Shown one piece after another: positions 1 through 9,166 of a DNA stretch of 64,000 nucleotides. The translations under genes and the position numbers were made by a program. The notes under the pieces are model-generated. The model did no database searches. It was not told the origin of the DNA and worked only from the letters and a program-made list of their open reading frames with translations. This DNA is from Halogeometricum limi (GTDB lineage: Archaea; Halobacteriota; Halobacteria; Halobacteriales; Haloferacaceae), in NCBI RefSeq assembly GCF_900115785.1, contig NZ_FOYS01000005.1:124001-188000 (forward strand), written 5' to 3'. Within the stretch, counting starts at the first letter, position 1. Every line of letters begins with the position of its first letter.

Positions 1-96
1 CTCGCCGCGTTCGACCGACAGCGAGAGGTCTCTGAGTATCTGGCTCTGGCCGTACGCCGCGTCGATTCCGTCGACGGAGAGGAGCGGGTCGCTCAT
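1..96 (-). CDS. livF: LivF-type ABC transporter ATPase, N-terminus only
   Basis: Only the first 32 codons are inside the window; the gene continues off the left edge. The readable residues (MSDPLLSVDGIDAAYGQSQI...) match the start of LivF ATPases, with the aromatic A-loop region (AAYGQSQIL) that precedes the Walker A motif; the Walker motifs themselves lie outside. The ATG overlaps the stop of the upstream livG by four bases (ATGA), so the two ATPases of the importer are translationally coupled. Identification rests on the short N-terminus plus the livK-livHM-livG order before it. Confidence 0.8.
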   Translation of the reverse strand, partial: MSDPLLSVDGIDAAYGQSQILRDLSLSVERGE

Positions 97-848
97 AGCT
101 GGGCCCCCCCGAGATAAGCGCGTTGCACTTCTTCGTCCGCCCGCACCTCGTCCGGCGTGCCCTCGGCGATGACTTCGCCTCGTTGGAGCACCGTTATCGT
201 GTCGGAAATACTCATGACTATCTCGATGTCGTGTTCGATGAGCATCAGCGTGAAGCCGCGTTCGTCGGCGAGACGCTGGACGAGTTGGACGGTGCTGATG
301 GTGTCTTCTCTGCCCATCCCCGCCGTCGGTTCGTCGAGCATGAGCAGGTCCGGTTCGGTCGCCATCGTGATTCCGATTTCTAACTTTCGGCGGTCGCCGT
401 AGGCGAACTCGGCCGCGCGCTGGTGGCTTCGGTCCGCCAACCCGACGTCTTCCAGTATCTCGGTCGCGCGGCCGCCCGCGTCCGTGAGACTGTCCGCCGA
501 CCGCCACATACTCGACCGGCGGTCGTCCGCGAACTGCGCGGCGACGCGGACGTTCTCGAAGGCGGTCAGCCCGTCGAACACGTCCGTTATCTGGAACGAG
601 CGCGCCAGTCCACGGCGAGCGACTTCGTGCGGCGACTCGCCGGTGATGTCCTCGCCGTTGAACCGAATCGACCCCGACGTGGGTTCGAGCAGTCCGGTGA
701 TGAGGTTGAACAGCGTGGATTTCCCGGCCCCGTTCGGCCCGATAACGGAGTGAGTCGTCCCCGACTCCACCGTGAGGTTCACGTCGCCGTTCGCGGTGAG
801 ACTCCCGAACCGTTTCGTCAGATTCTCCGTCTCCAGTATCGTGCTCAT
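93..848 (-). CDS. livG: LivG-type ABC transporter ATP-binding protein
   Basis: ATPase of a branched-chain amino acid or amide-type (HAAT family) importer, acting at the inner face of the membrane. The 251-residue length is usual for LivG. Walker A GPNGAGKST is at about residues 37-45, the LivG-style signature YGDRRKLEI (in place of LSGGQ) at about 150-157, Walker B with LLMLDEPTAG at about 168-176, and the H-loop in LIEHDIEIV. It overlaps the fused permease gene upstream and livF downstream, each by an ATGA junction, so it is part of one operon read leftwards. The true substrate is not determined by sequence; amino acids, urea and aromatic acids are all carried by this family. Confidence 0.92.
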   Translation of the reverse strand: MSTILETENLTKRFGSLTANGDVNLTVESGTTHSVIGPNGAGKSTLFNLITGLLEPTSGSIRFNGEDITGESPHEVARRGLARSFQITDVFDGLTAFENVRVAAQFADDRRSSMWRSADSLTDAGGRATEILEDVGLADRSHQRAAEFAYGDRRKLEIGITMATEPDLLMLDEPTAGMGREDTISTVQLVQRLADERGFTLMLIEHDIEIVMSISDTITVLQRGEVIAEGTPDEVRADEEVQRAYLGGAQL

Positions 849-2770
849 CGGTTCTCACCACCGTCGGTCGCGGCGTCTCGCTGCGGGCCGCCGCCGGAGC
901 CCATCCGGAGCCGAACCGCGTCGCGGACGGAACTGTACACCGTGATGAGGCCGCGCGGGGCGACCATCACGGTCAGCACGAGGAGCAGTCCGAGGACGAA
1001 CCGCCACTGGTCCGTGTACGAGGAGAGTATCTCCTGCAGGCCGATGAACAGTCCGGCACCGAACATCGGGCCGAACAGGGTTCCGATGCCGCCGAACATC
1101 ATCGCGATGACCACGTCGCCGGAGACGACCCAGTGAAGCGTTCCCGCGGAGACGAACGTCTGGTACGTCGCCAACAGCGCGCCCGCGAGGCCGCCGATGG
1201 CTCCCGAGAGGGCGAACGCGCGGCGCTTGTAGACGTTCGTGTCGTAGCCGAGGAACGAGACGCGACGCTCGCTCTCGCGGATGGCCGTCACCACGCGCCC
1301 GAACGGCGAGTCGAGCAGTTTCACCGTCACGACGTACGCGGCGACGGTGACGAAGAGCGCGAAGTAGTAGAACGTCGCCGTGTCGCCGAGGCTGACGAGT
1401 CCCGCGCCGAACAGGTCCACCGTCGGCATCCCCGTGAGGCCGTCGCTCCCGCCGGTCACGTCGTTCCACGTCAGCGCGAGTTGATGGAACATCTGCGCGA
1501 ACGCGAGCGTTATCATCGCGAAGTAGACACCGGTCAGCCGGATCGAGAGCGCACCGATTATCCACGCGACGCCCGCCGCGACGACGATGGCGACGGCGGC
1601 GGCGGCGACGAACGAGTTGAACACGTGCATCGTGAACAGCCCCGTCGCGTACGCGCCGATGCCGAAGAAGGCCGCGTGGCCGAACGAGAGCAGACCCATG
1701 TAGCCCATCACCATGTCGAGACTGAGCGCGAGGAGCGCCCAGATGAACATGAGCGACAGCAGACCGACGAAGTACGGCGAGTAGAGCGACCCCATCCCCA
1801 ACGGGACGAGCGCCAAGACGCCGAGCAAGCCGAGCGCGCGCTTGTCGGTTATCGAGACGGGCTCGATTATCTCGCTGAACGTCACCTTCGTTGAGTCGCT
1901 CCTGACCTCGTACTCGCCGAGGAGGCCCTGCGGCCGGACGAGGAGGACGAGAATCATGAGCAGGTAGACCAGAAAACCGGTCAGTTGCGGGACGAACACG
2001 GTGCCGAGCGACTGGACGAGGCCGATGAGGAGGGCGGCGACGACCGAGCCGCGAAAGCTCCCGAGGCCGCCGACGACGACGACGATGAACGCGGTGATGA
2101 TTATCTGGTCGCCCATCGTCGGCGTGACGTTGAGGAACGGTCCGGCGAGGACGCCCGCGACGCCCGCCAGCACCGCGGCCAACCCGAACACGAGCGTGAA
2201 ATAGTTCGAGATGTTGATACCCATGATGCGGACGGTCTGGCGACTCTGCGCGCCGCCGCGGACGATGAGTCCGAAGTTCGTCTTCTCGAAGAGGAGCCAC
2301 ACGCCACCGGCGACGGCGATACCGGCGACGATGAGGAACAGTTTGTACTTCGGGTAGAATATCGGCCCGAGCGCCACCGCGCCGGTGATGGCGTCGGGAC
2401 CGGGGAACTGCTGTGGGCTCTTGCCCCAGATGAACTCCACCGCGTCCGAGAGCATCAGCGTCAGCCCGAACGTGAGGATGATGTGGTAGAGCGGGTCGCG
2501 GTCGTAGATGCGGTGGAGCGTCGTCCGCTCTAAGAAGACACCGACGACGCCGATGCTCAAGGGGGCCAGCAGCAACGCCAGCCAGAAGCTTCCCGTCGCG
2601 TCGATGACGGAGAGACCGACGTACGCACCCAGCATGTACAGTGCGCCGTGCGCGAAGTTGATGATGTCTGTCATCCCGAAGATGACGGAGAGACCGGACG
2701 CGATGAGGAGGTAGAGCACTCCCAGCGCGAGGCCGTTGAGCAGTTGGAGTACGAGGAGGTTGACGTCCAT
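845..2770 (-). CDS. Fused LivH-LivM ABC transporter permease
   Basis: A single 641-residue membrane protein carrying both permeases of a HAAT-family importer. Residues 1 to about 290 are LivH-like (LNGLALGVLYLLIASGLSVIFG, then NFAHGALYMLGAY; ends with VRPQGLLGEYE). A hydrophilic linker of about 25 residues follows, then a LivM-like half (LDMVMGYMGLLSFGHAAFFG, ending near VMVAPRGLITVY). The separate proteins are normally about 290 and 320-400 residues, so both domains are complete. There is no internal stop or frameshift. It starts 9 nt after the binding-protein stop and overlaps livG by ATGA. The fusion would fix 1:1 stoichiometry of the two channel halves. Confidence 0.92.
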   Translation of the reverse strand: MDVNLLVLQLLNGLALGVLYLLIASGLSVIFGMTDIINFAHGALYMLGAYVGLSVIDATGSFWLALLLAPLSIGVVGVFLERTTLHRIYDRDPLYHIILTFGLTLMLSDAVEFIWGKSPQQFPGPDAITGAVALGPIFYPKYKLFLIVAGIAVAGGVWLLFEKTNFGLIVRGGAQSRQTVRIMGINISNYFTLVFGLAAVLAGVAGVLAGPFLNVTPTMGDQIIITAFIVVVVGGLGSFRGSVVAALLIGLVQSLGTVFVPQLTGFLVYLLMILVLLVRPQGLLGEYEVRSDSTKVTFSEIIEPVSITDKRALGLLGVLALVPLGMGSLYSPYFVGLLSLMFIWALLALSLDMVMGYMGLLSFGHAAFFGIGAYATGLFTMHVFNSFVAAAAVAIVVAAGVAWIIGALSIRLTGVYFAMITLAFAQMFHQLALTWNDVTGGSDGLTGMPTVDLFGAGLVSLGDTATFYYFALFVTVAAYVVTVKLLDSPFGRVVTAIRESERRVSFLGYDTNVYKRRAFALSGAIGGLAGALLATYQTFVSAGTLHWVVSGDVVIAMMFGGIGTLFGPMFGAGLFIGLQEILSSYTDQWRFVLGLLLVLTVMVAPRGLITVYSSVRDAVRLRMGSGGGPQRDAATDGGENR

Positions 2771-2779
2771 CTCGACTCC

Positions 2780-4093
2780 TCAGAGCTGACAGGAGACGGA
2801 ACTGCAGGGCACCGTCGCCTCGTCCGCCTCGATAGTCGTCATCACCTCGATGTCCGGCCAGTCGTAGTCGCCGGGAGCGACGATCTCGCCCATGCTGTAG
2901 GGACGTGCGGCCTGGTGGTCGCACTCGCGGTAACTCGTCGTTCCCATCGGTCCGTCTAAACTCACCGCAGTCTGTGCCTCTACGATGTCGTCCGTCGCGA
3001 AACTGCCCGCCTTCTCCGCGGCGCGTTTGTACAGGTACATGTACACCCACGAGACGTGCGAGAAGTTGTCGGGCGCGGAAGCGTACTCGTCGGTGAACGC
3101 CTGCACGAACTCGCTGTTGGCGTCGCTCTCGAAGCCCTCGTAGTACCGAATCGCCGAGTAGGTGTTCTGTGCGGCCTCCCCGGCGGCCTTACGGATGAAC
3201 TGGAAGGAGTTCACCGGGCTGACGAGCGTCTTCTCGGACTTCAGCCCGTAGCTGTTCGACTGCTTCAGGAAGTTGACGGCGTCGCCGCCGTTGAGTCCGG
3301 TGACCACCCACTCGGCGTCCGAGGACATTATCTGACTGATGTACGACGAGAAGTCCGTCGCGCCGAGTTCGCTTGTGGTGCTACCGACGACTTCGACGCT
3401 GCTGTTGTGGTCCTTCGCCGTCTTCTCCCACGCGGAAGCGACGCTGTTGCCCCACAGATAGTCGGCGTTGTGTATCCACACTTTCGTGCCGAAGTTGTCG
3501 ACGGCCCACGGCGCACCCGCCGCGGCGGTCTGACTCGCCCGCGTCTCGTAGCGGAACGTCGTTCGCTGACAGTTCTCCATCGTCAACCCGTCGGCGGCGA
3601 CGTCCGGATAGAACGGGACGTTCTCCTCGGCGGCGTAGCCCGCGACGGCGGACCCGACGGACGAGGAGATACAGCCGAACAGCGCGTCCACCCCGTCCTG
3701 TTGGACGAGCTTTCGAGCCTTCTGCGTGCCGGTCTGCGGGTCGGCCTGCGTGTCCTCGTGGAAGCCCTCTATCTGCGTCCCGTCGATGCCGCCGTTCTCG
3801 TTGATGCGCTTGATGGCGAGTTTCGCGCCCTGCTCTTGATAGGTTGCGAGACCACCGTACGGCCCCGTCGACGGATAGAGCCAGCCGACTTTCACCGTCT
3901 CGCTGCTCGAACTTCCGGTCGTTCCGCCCGACGTCGAGGTTTCTCCGGACGACTCTCCGCTCGTCTCGGTGGTTCCGCCGGAACTCGCGTCGTCACCCGC
4001 GCACCCCGCCAGTCCGACGGCACCCGCCGCCCCAATCGTTCGCAGAAGCGTCCGTCGGTCACTCGCGTACGCCGGACTATCGTTGTCTGCCAT
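2780..4093 (-). CDS. livK: LivK-like substrate-binding lipoprotein of the Liv ABC importer
   Basis: Extracytoplasmic type I periplasmic-binding-fold protein that delivers ligand to the fused permease. The chosen ATG at 4093 gives a 437-residue protein with a twin-arginine signal (SDRRTLLRT near residues 11-19) and lipobox LAGC, followed by a Ser/Thr/Gly linker typical of haloarchaeal lipoproteins. The mature domain begins VKVGWLYPSTGPYGG and contains AIKRINENGGIDG, a hallmark of the LivK/AmiC family. The frame stays open 69 codons upstream, but that part lies across the promoter and lacks a signal sequence. First gene of the operon, with a TATA-like stretch about 27 nt upstream. Confidence 0.92.
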   Translation of the reverse strand: MADNDSPAYASDRRTLLRTIGAAGAVGLAGCAGDDASSGGTTETSGESSGETSTSGGTTGSSSSETVKVGWLYPSTGPYGGLATYQEQGAKLAIKRINENGGIDGTQIEGFHEDTQADPQTGTQKARKLVQQDGVDALFGCISSSVGSAVAGYAAEENVPFYPDVAADGLTMENCQRTTFRYETRASQTAAAGAPWAVDNFGTKVWIHNADYLWGNSVASAWEKTAKDHNSSVEVVGSTTSELGATDFSSYISQIMSSDAEWVVTGLNGGDAVNFLKQSNSYGLKSEKTLVSPVNSFQFIRKAAGEAAQNTYSAIRYYEGFESDANSEFVQAFTDEYASAPDNFSHVSWVYMYLYKRAAEKAGSFATDDIVEAQTAVSLDGPMGTTSYRECDHQAARPYSMGEIVAPGDYDWPDIEVMTTIEADEATVPCSSVSCQL

Positions 4094-4211
4094 GTGTGAC
4101 CACACCATATCGAACACTAAATAATTTGTGCAAACGTTCGTGTAGATACCCGGTACGTCGCCGGCTTCGACCGACGACAGAACTTTATCGGGTGCTGTGG
4201 AATCCGTTCGC
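4094..4211. promoter_or_regulatory. Divergent promoter region between liv operon and GlcD-type oxidase
   Basis: On the minus strand an AT-rich box (AAATTATTTA, about 4118-4127) lies about 27 nt before the livK ATG. On the plus strand CTTTATC (4183-4189) lies about 27 nt before the oxidase ATG at 4212. Both spacings suit leaderless haloarchaeal transcripts. Directly adjoining the livK ATG is an inverted repeat GTGTG-AC-CACAC (4094-4105), placed over the predicted transcription start, so a repressor site is plausible. Boxes are called by eye. Confidence 0.5.
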
Positions 4212-5591
4212 ATGCCACACGACTGCGGCTTCCTCGCGGACCTCTCGCTCTCTCCCGACCAGATTTCGTTCGAGCGAGCGGACCGCGACCGATTCGCCAC
4301 CGACTACGGGACGCACGCCGCGGACGCGAGTCGACCCGACGCCGTCGTCTACCCGGCGTCGACGGCCGACGTCTCCACCGTTCTCGCCGCCGCGAACGAC
4401 CGCGGCGTCCCGGTGACCCCGTACGCCGCCGGGTCGAGTACGGAGGGGAACGCCGTCCCCGTCGAAGGCGGTATCTCGCTCTCGATGGAGCGACTCGACG
4501 AGATTCTCGCCTTCCGCCCCGACGACCTGCAAGTGGACGTCGAACCCGGCGTCGTCGGCGGTGACCTCGAAGCCCACGTCGCGACGGAGGGACTGTGCTT
4601 CCCGGCGTTCCCTCAGTCCGCCGCCTTCTCGACGGTCGGCGGGATGGTCGCCAACGACGCCAGCGGGATTCGCGCCGTGAAGTACGGCGAACTCCGCGAG
4701 TGGGTGTTGGAACTGGAAGTCGTCCGCGCGGACGGAACCGTTCTCGAAGTCGGTAGCAAGGCGAAGAAGAGTTCCGCCGGCTACAACCTCGTCGACCTGT
4801 TCGTCGGGAGCGAGGGGACGCTGGGAGTCGTCACGCGCGTGACGCTGGAACTCGCGGTCGAACCCGCGAGGACGCTCGCGGGACGAGCCATCTTCGACTC
4901 GCTGGACGACGCCACCGCGGCTATCACCGACGCCATCCGCGCGGGTATCGACGCGGCGACGGTGGAACTCGTGGACTCGCTCACCGCCGAGATAGCCAAC
5001 TCCTACACCGACTCGGGACTCCCGTCGGAACCGATGGTGTTCTTCGAACTCCACGGCCGCGGCGTCGACAGGGAGATGGACGCACTCGTCGATGTGCTCC
5101 GGAACCACGACCCCGTCCGGGTCGACACCGCGGTCGAAGAAGCCGAACGAGAGCGACTGTGGCGGGCGCGCCGCGAGATAGGCCAAGCGCTCTTGGAGTA
5201 CGACCCGGACCGCGAGTTGGAAGTCGTCGGCGACGTGACCGTCCCCATCGGCGCGTACGCGGAGATGGTCCGCTTCGTCGGCGAGGTGTCGGCGTCGTTC
5301 GACCTGCCCATCCCGGCGTTCGGCCACGCCGGCGACGGCAACCTCCACTACGCCATCCTCGCGAACCTCGACGACGAGGACGAACGCGAGCGAGTCAGCG
5401 AGGCGTCCGGACGAATCGTCCAGCGAGCGCTCGACGCCGGCGGCACGTGTACCGGCGAACACGGCGTCGGCGTCGGGAAACGCGAGTACCTCCGCCGCGA
5501 GTTCGAACCTGCAGTCATCGAGACGATGCGGTCGCTGAAGGCGACGCTCGACCCCGAAGGCATCCTCAACCCCGGTAAGATGTTCGACTGA
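4212..5591 (+). CDS. FAD-linked oxidase, glycolate/D-lactate dehydrogenase (GlcD) family
   Basis: Predicted flavoprotein oxidising a 2-hydroxy acid such as D-lactate or glycolate to the 2-oxo acid. The FAD-binding PCMH domain occupies roughly residues 35-215 (PYAAGSSTEGNAVP, then STVGGMVANDASG), and the C-terminal FAD-oxidase domain has the diagnostic HAGDGNLHY and GEHGVGVGKREYL. The 459-residue length fits GlcD/Dld proteins that work without a separate iron-sulfur subunit. ATG 4212 was preferred over the GTG 15 nt upstream because the TATA-like box sits 27 nt before it. It is divergent from the Liv operon and upstream of the E1 genes, so 2-oxo acid product could feed the E1 enzyme; that link is inference. 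Confidence 0.85.
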   Translation: MPHDCGFLADLSLSPDQISFERADRDRFATDYGTHAADASRPDAVVYPASTADVSTVLAAANDRGVPVTPYAAGSSTEGNAVPVEGGISLSMERLDEILAFRPDDLQVDVEPGVVGGDLEAHVATEGLCFPAFPQSAAFSTVGGMVANDASGIRAVKYGELREWVLELEVVRADGTVLEVGSKAKKSSAGYNLVDLFVGSEGTLGVVTRVTLELAVEPARTLAGRAIFDSLDDATAAITDAIRAGIDAATVELVDSLTAEIANSYTDSGLPSEPMVFFELHGRGVDREMDALVDVLRNHDPVRVDTAVEEAERERLWRARREIGQALLEYDPDRELEVVGDVTVPIGAYAEMVRFVGEVSASFDLPIPAFGHAGDGNLHYAILANLDDEDERERVSEASGRIVQRALDAGGTCTGEHGVGVGKREYLRREFEPAVIETMRSLKATLDPEGILNPGKMFD

Positions 5592-5667
5592 ACCCGTTCT
5601 AACGCGCGCGAGACGACGCCGTCAGTACCAAGCTTTATGTCTGTGTTGGGTTACCACACAACGAAGC

Positions 5668-6825
5668 ATGACCGACGAGACGAGACCATCACCTCCCAGG
5701 TCGCCCGACGCGGGGGTTCGGGGGATTCGACAGGAGGACGTGTCCATCGACACGTATCGGGTCCTCGGACCCGACGGCTCACCAGACATCGACCGACTCC
5801 CCGACTTCGACGCCGACACGTTCCGAGACGTCTACCGCTGGATGCTCCTCCAGCGGACGTTCGACGACAGAGCGACCAAACTCCAGCGACGCGGGCGACT
5901 CGGCACGTACGCCTCCGGACAGGGACAGGAGGCGGCTATCATCGGCAGCGGATTCGCCCTCGCGGACGACGACTGGATATTCCCGTACGGTCGCGAAGCG
6001 GGCGCGTTGCTGATGCACGGCCTCTCGATGCGCGACTTGCTCCTCTACTGGCGCGGCGTGGAGGACGCCTCGCGGATGGAGGGCGCGAACGTTTTCGGTC
6101 TCGCCATCTCCATCGGGTCGCACATCCCCCTCGTCGCCGGGATGGGGTGGGGGATGAAACTGGACGACGCGGAGCGAGTCGCGTTCGCCAACCTCGGCGA
6201 CGGCGCGACATCCACGGGCGCGTTCCACGAGGGACTCAACTTCGCCGGCGTGATGGAGTCGCCGTGCGTCTTCTTCTGCCAGAACAACCAGTACGCCATC
6301 TCGTTGCCCTTCGAGAAACAGACGGCGGCCGACACCGTCGCGCAGAAGGCCCTCGCCTACGGCGTCGACGGGATTCGCGTCGACGGTAACGACGTGCTCG
6401 CCGTCTACAACGCCGTCACCGAGGCGCGTCGCCGGGCACTCGAGGGACGTCCGGTACTCGTCGAAGCGGTCACCTACCGTCGGGCCGCCCACACGACGAG
6501 CGACGACCCGACGCGCTACCGCGACGACGACGAAGTCGAGGAGTGGGCGCGACGCGACCCACTCGAACGCTACCGGAACTTCCTCGCGGAGGCCGGCTAT
6601 CTCGAGGAGGTGGACGAAGACGCCGTTCGCGCGGAGGTTGACGACCAGTTCTCCGACGCCGTCGACGCGGCGGACGCGTTCGAACGGCGCGGCGTGGAGG
6701 CGATGTTTGAGTACCTCCACGAGGAGACGCCGCCGGAACTGCGCCGACAACGCCGCGAGTACGAGCAGTTCCTCGCAGACCACCCGGAGATGTACGACTA
6801 CATCGAACAGCGACCGAAGGGATGA
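5668..6825 (+). CDS. 2-oxoacid dehydrogenase E1 component, alpha subunit
   Basis: Thiamine-diphosphate-binding subunit of a pyruvate/branched-chain/acetoin dehydrogenase-type E1. The ThDP motif starts GDGATSTGAFHEGLN (about residues 178-192) and ends with QNNQYAIS. The region TYASGQGQEAAIIGSG is typical of E1 alpha. The 385-residue length is normal. TATA-like CTTTATG (about 5632-5638) lies about 30 nt before the ATG, so this gene probably starts its own transcript. Its stop overlaps the beta-subunit start by ATGA. No lipoyl E2 or E3 gene follows, so the partner proteins must be encoded elsewhere or the enzyme works alone. The 2-oxo acid substrate cannot be assigned. Confidence 0.9.
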   Translation: MTDETRPSPPRSPDAGVRGIRQEDVSIDTYRVLGPDGSPDIDRLPDFDADTFRDVYRWMLLQRTFDDRATKLQRRGRLGTYASGQGQEAAIIGSGFALADDDWIFPYGREAGALLMHGLSMRDLLLYWRGVEDASRMEGANVFGLAISIGSHIPLVAGMGWGMKLDDAERVAFANLGDGATSTGAFHEGLNFAGVMESPCVFFCQNNQYAISLPFEKQTAADTVAQKALAYGVDGIRVDGNDVLAVYNAVTEARRRALEGRPVLVEAVTYRRAAHTTSDDPTRYRDDDEVEEWARRDPLERYRNFLAEAGYLEEVDEDAVRAEVDDQFSDAVDAADAFERRGVEAMFEYLHEETPPELRRQRREYEQFLADHPEMYDYIEQRPKG

Positions 6826-7796
6826 CCATGAACGCGACCATCATCGAAGCCATCAACGACGCACTGCACGAGGAGTTAGCGAACGACGACCGGACGCTGG
6901 TGTTCGGTGAGGACGTTGGACAGTCCGGCGGCGTGTTCCGCGCGACGGACGGTCTCCAGGAGGCGTTCGGCGAGGAACGCGTTCGCGACACGCCGCTCTC
7001 GGAGATTGCCATCGTCGGCGCGGCGGTCGGTCTCGCGACGTACGGCTACCGGCCGGTCGCCGAGATTCAGTTCTCGGGCTTTCTGCCCCCCGCGTTCGAC
7101 CAACTGGTCACGAACGCGAGCCGAATCCGCTGGCGCACTCGCGGCGAGTTGACGGCACCGATGACGGTTCGGATGCCGTACGGGGCCGGTGTCCGGGCCT
7201 TAGAACACCACTCCGAGAGCCTCGAAGCGGCGTACAGTCACGTCCCCGGGCTGAAAGTCGTGATTCCCTCGACGCCGCACGACGCGAAGGGGCTTCTCCT
7301 CTCCGCCATCCGCGACCCGGACCCCGTGCTGTTCATGGAACCGAAGCACGTCTACCGGTCGTTCCGCGAGGAGGTGCCCGAGGGGACGTACACGGAACCG
7401 CTCGGAGAGGCCGCGGTGCGTCGCGAGGGCGAGGACGTGACCGTCGTCTCGTGGGGGGCGATGATGCACAAGACGCTGGAGGCGGTGGACGAACTGGACG
7501 GCGTCGACTGCGAGGTTATCGACCTCCGGACCATCTCACCGCTGGACCGACGGACGGTCGTCGAGTCGGTGAAAAAGACCGGTCGCTGCGTCGTCGTCCA
7601 CGAGGCACCGAAGACCGGCGGCTTCGCGAGCGAACTCGTCGCGACCATCAACGACGAGGCACTGCTGTACCTCGAAGCGCCCGTCGAACGCGTCACCGGG
7701 TTCGACGTGCCCGTCCCACTCCTCGCGATGGAGGACTACTACATCCCGCACCCGCCGCGAATCGCCGCGGCCATCGAAGAGACGGTCGACTTCTGA
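6822..7796 (+). CDS. 2-oxoacid dehydrogenase E1 component, beta subunit
   Basis: Partner of the upstream alpha subunit; together they form the alpha2beta2 E1 that decarboxylates a 2-oxo acid. The N-terminal pyrimidine-binding part has FGEDVGQSGGVFRATDGL with the conserved Glu, and RVRDTPLSEIAIVGAAVGLA; the C-terminal transketolase-like domain has VVSWGAMMHKTLEAV and IDLRTISPLD. The 324-residue length is standard. The first ATG overlaps the alpha stop by four bases; a second ATG two codons later is an alternative start. The next gene is an IclR regulator with its own promoter. Confidence 0.92.
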   Translation: MTMNATIIEAINDALHEELANDDRTLVFGEDVGQSGGVFRATDGLQEAFGEERVRDTPLSEIAIVGAAVGLATYGYRPVAEIQFSGFLPPAFDQLVTNASRIRWRTRGELTAPMTVRMPYGAGVRALEHHSESLEAAYSHVPGLKVVIPSTPHDAKGLLLSAIRDPDPVLFMEPKHVYRSFREEVPEGTYTEPLGEAAVRREGEDVTVVSWGAMMHKTLEAVDELDGVDCEVIDLRTISPLDRRTVVESVKKTGRCVVVHEAPKTGGFASELVATINDEALLYLEAPVERVTGFDVPVPLLAMEDYYIPHPPRIAAAIEETVDF

Positions 7797-7975
7797 CACG
7801 GGACTCGGCTGTCGCGTCGAGTCCACGACGGTGTCGAGTCTGCGACCGTGACGGACCAGTCGGTTTCTCGTCTCGTTCGGGTCGAGTCCGCCCATTCGAC
7901 GCGTCCGTCCGACGATGGTAACTCTCCGTTCACCAGGGTCGAAAGAGATAATTGGTGTCACTGGGATGTCCCCCT

Positions 7976-8734
7976 ATGGCAAGCGAACCCAAGACGATCG
8001 GCGCGGTGGAACGCACACTGGCCATCGTCCAAGCACTCGAACGCCTCGGCGGGGCCGGGGCCTCGGAGGTGGCACGAGAACTGTCGCTCTCTAAGAGCAC
8101 CGTCTACACCCATCTCAACACGCTCCACGCGAACGGTTACTTGGTGAAGTCCGACGGTAGCTACAGTCTCAGCTGTCGATTTCTCCGTCTCGGCTCGACC
8201 GTCCAGCAGAGCTTCGACCTGTACGGTCGGGGGAAACCGGTCGTCGACGAACTGGCGACCGAGACCGGGGAGCGAACCAACCTCGTCGTCGAGGAGGCAG
8301 GAAGAGGGACGTGTCTCCACGCCGCGGACGCAACCGGGTCGACGGACATCTACATGTCACCGGGTGAACGGTGGCCGATGCACGCGACGGCGACGGGGAA
8401 AGCCATCTTGGCACATCTCCCCGTCGAACGAGTGGACGACATCGTCGACGAACACGGTCTCCCCTCGCTCACGGAACACACCATCACGACACGCGAGGCA
8501 CTCGACGACGAGTTAGAGACCATCCGACAGACCGGCGTCTCGTTCGACGAACAAGAGGCGGTGGAGGGACTCCGCTGTCTCTCGTCGCCCGTCCTCGTCG
8601 ACGGGAACCCGCTCGGTTCGGTGAGCGTCTCCGGGCCTGCCCGCCAGTTCACCGACTCGGACAGAGAACGCGAACTCGTCGATGCCCTCCGAGAGGCGGT
8701 GAACGTCGTTCAACTGAAGTTCGTCTTCTCGTGA
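7976..8734 (+). CDS. IclR-family transcriptional regulator
   Basis: DNA-binding regulator with an N-terminal winged helix-turn-helix (ASEVARELSLSKSTVYTHLNTL, about residues 26-47) and a C-terminal IclR effector-binding domain (ATATGKAILAHLP, and GLRCLSSPVLVDGNPLGSVSVSGP). The ATG at 7976 gives 252 residues, the family size; it has GATAATTGG about 27 nt upstream, whereas an upstream in-frame GTG at 7952 would fall inside the promoter. It follows the E1 genes in the same direction after 179 nt, so it may control them, the Liv operon or the sugar genes downstream. IclR proteins act as repressors or activators; the sign is not visible here. Confidence 0.9.
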   Translation: MASEPKTIGAVERTLAIVQALERLGGAGASEVARELSLSKSTVYTHLNTLHANGYLVKSDGSYSLSCRFLRLGSTVQQSFDLYGRGKPVVDELATETGERTNLVVEEAGRGTCLHAADATGSTDIYMSPGERWPMHATATGKAILAHLPVERVDDIVDEHGLPSLTEHTITTREALDDELETIRQTGVSFDEQEAVEGLRCLSSPVLVDGNPLGSVSVSGPARQFTDSDRERELVDALREAVNVVQLKFVFS

Positions 8735-8811
8735 CGTCGTTTACTCCTGCCGAACACCTGGTCGATATGGCTCACCTCCGCTCCGGCCGTGATACTGTTA
8801 CACCTCTATAG

Positions 8812-8822
8812 CTGTAATACAG
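8812..8822. promoter_or_regulatory. Perfect 11-bp palindrome CTGTAATACAG
   Basis: CTGTA and TACAG arms around one A, 78 nt past the IclR stop and just after a TATA-like CTCTATA. The same CTGTA/TACAG arms recur at 19901-19917 and 22786-22801, both intergenic, so a shared DNA-binding protein is possible. No gene start suits this site directly, so its target is unclear. Confidence 0.35.
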
Positions 8823-9150
8823 TCTCGAAACACACATCCACTCCAGATTTCACGTACAATTAGATATATTGAGTACGCCCTATCTCACCGCTAGTAGCGC
8901 TCTTTCTCGTCTCGCGTGACTCATCGATGCGGCCGTCGACGTCGCAGAAACGTCTTTTCTCGCCATTACGAACCAGCCCACCGTCGACGTGGGTTCGAGA
9001 GATTCCCTGACTGAACGTTCCTCGAGTATAACTGAATTTTTCACGACGTTCTCTCGTAATCTCGGTTTCTCGTGGCTGTTCCGAGGCTACTTCGCTCCGA
9101 AATATTCCGTTCTTTGCCTAAGCAACTCGATGCTCTCGCGATTCCGGAAC

Positions 9151-9166
9151 TACAATATTTATTGTA
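9151..9166. promoter_or_regulatory. Perfect inverted repeat TACAATA-TT-TATTGTA
   Basis: Seven-base perfect arms with a TT spacer, all A/T-rich, about 80 nt upstream of the DUF218 gene start. It lies upstream of that gene's TATA-like box, where an activator or chromatin protein could bind. AT-rich sequence forms palindromes easily by chance, so confidence is low. Confidence 0.3.

Noticed and set aside
855-3050. A 731-codon open frame on the minus strand across the fused permease gene
   Set aside because: It is an alternative reading of the LivH-LivM gene, Arg/Gly-rich and without family features. Long spurious frames are expected in GC-rich haloarchaeal DNA.
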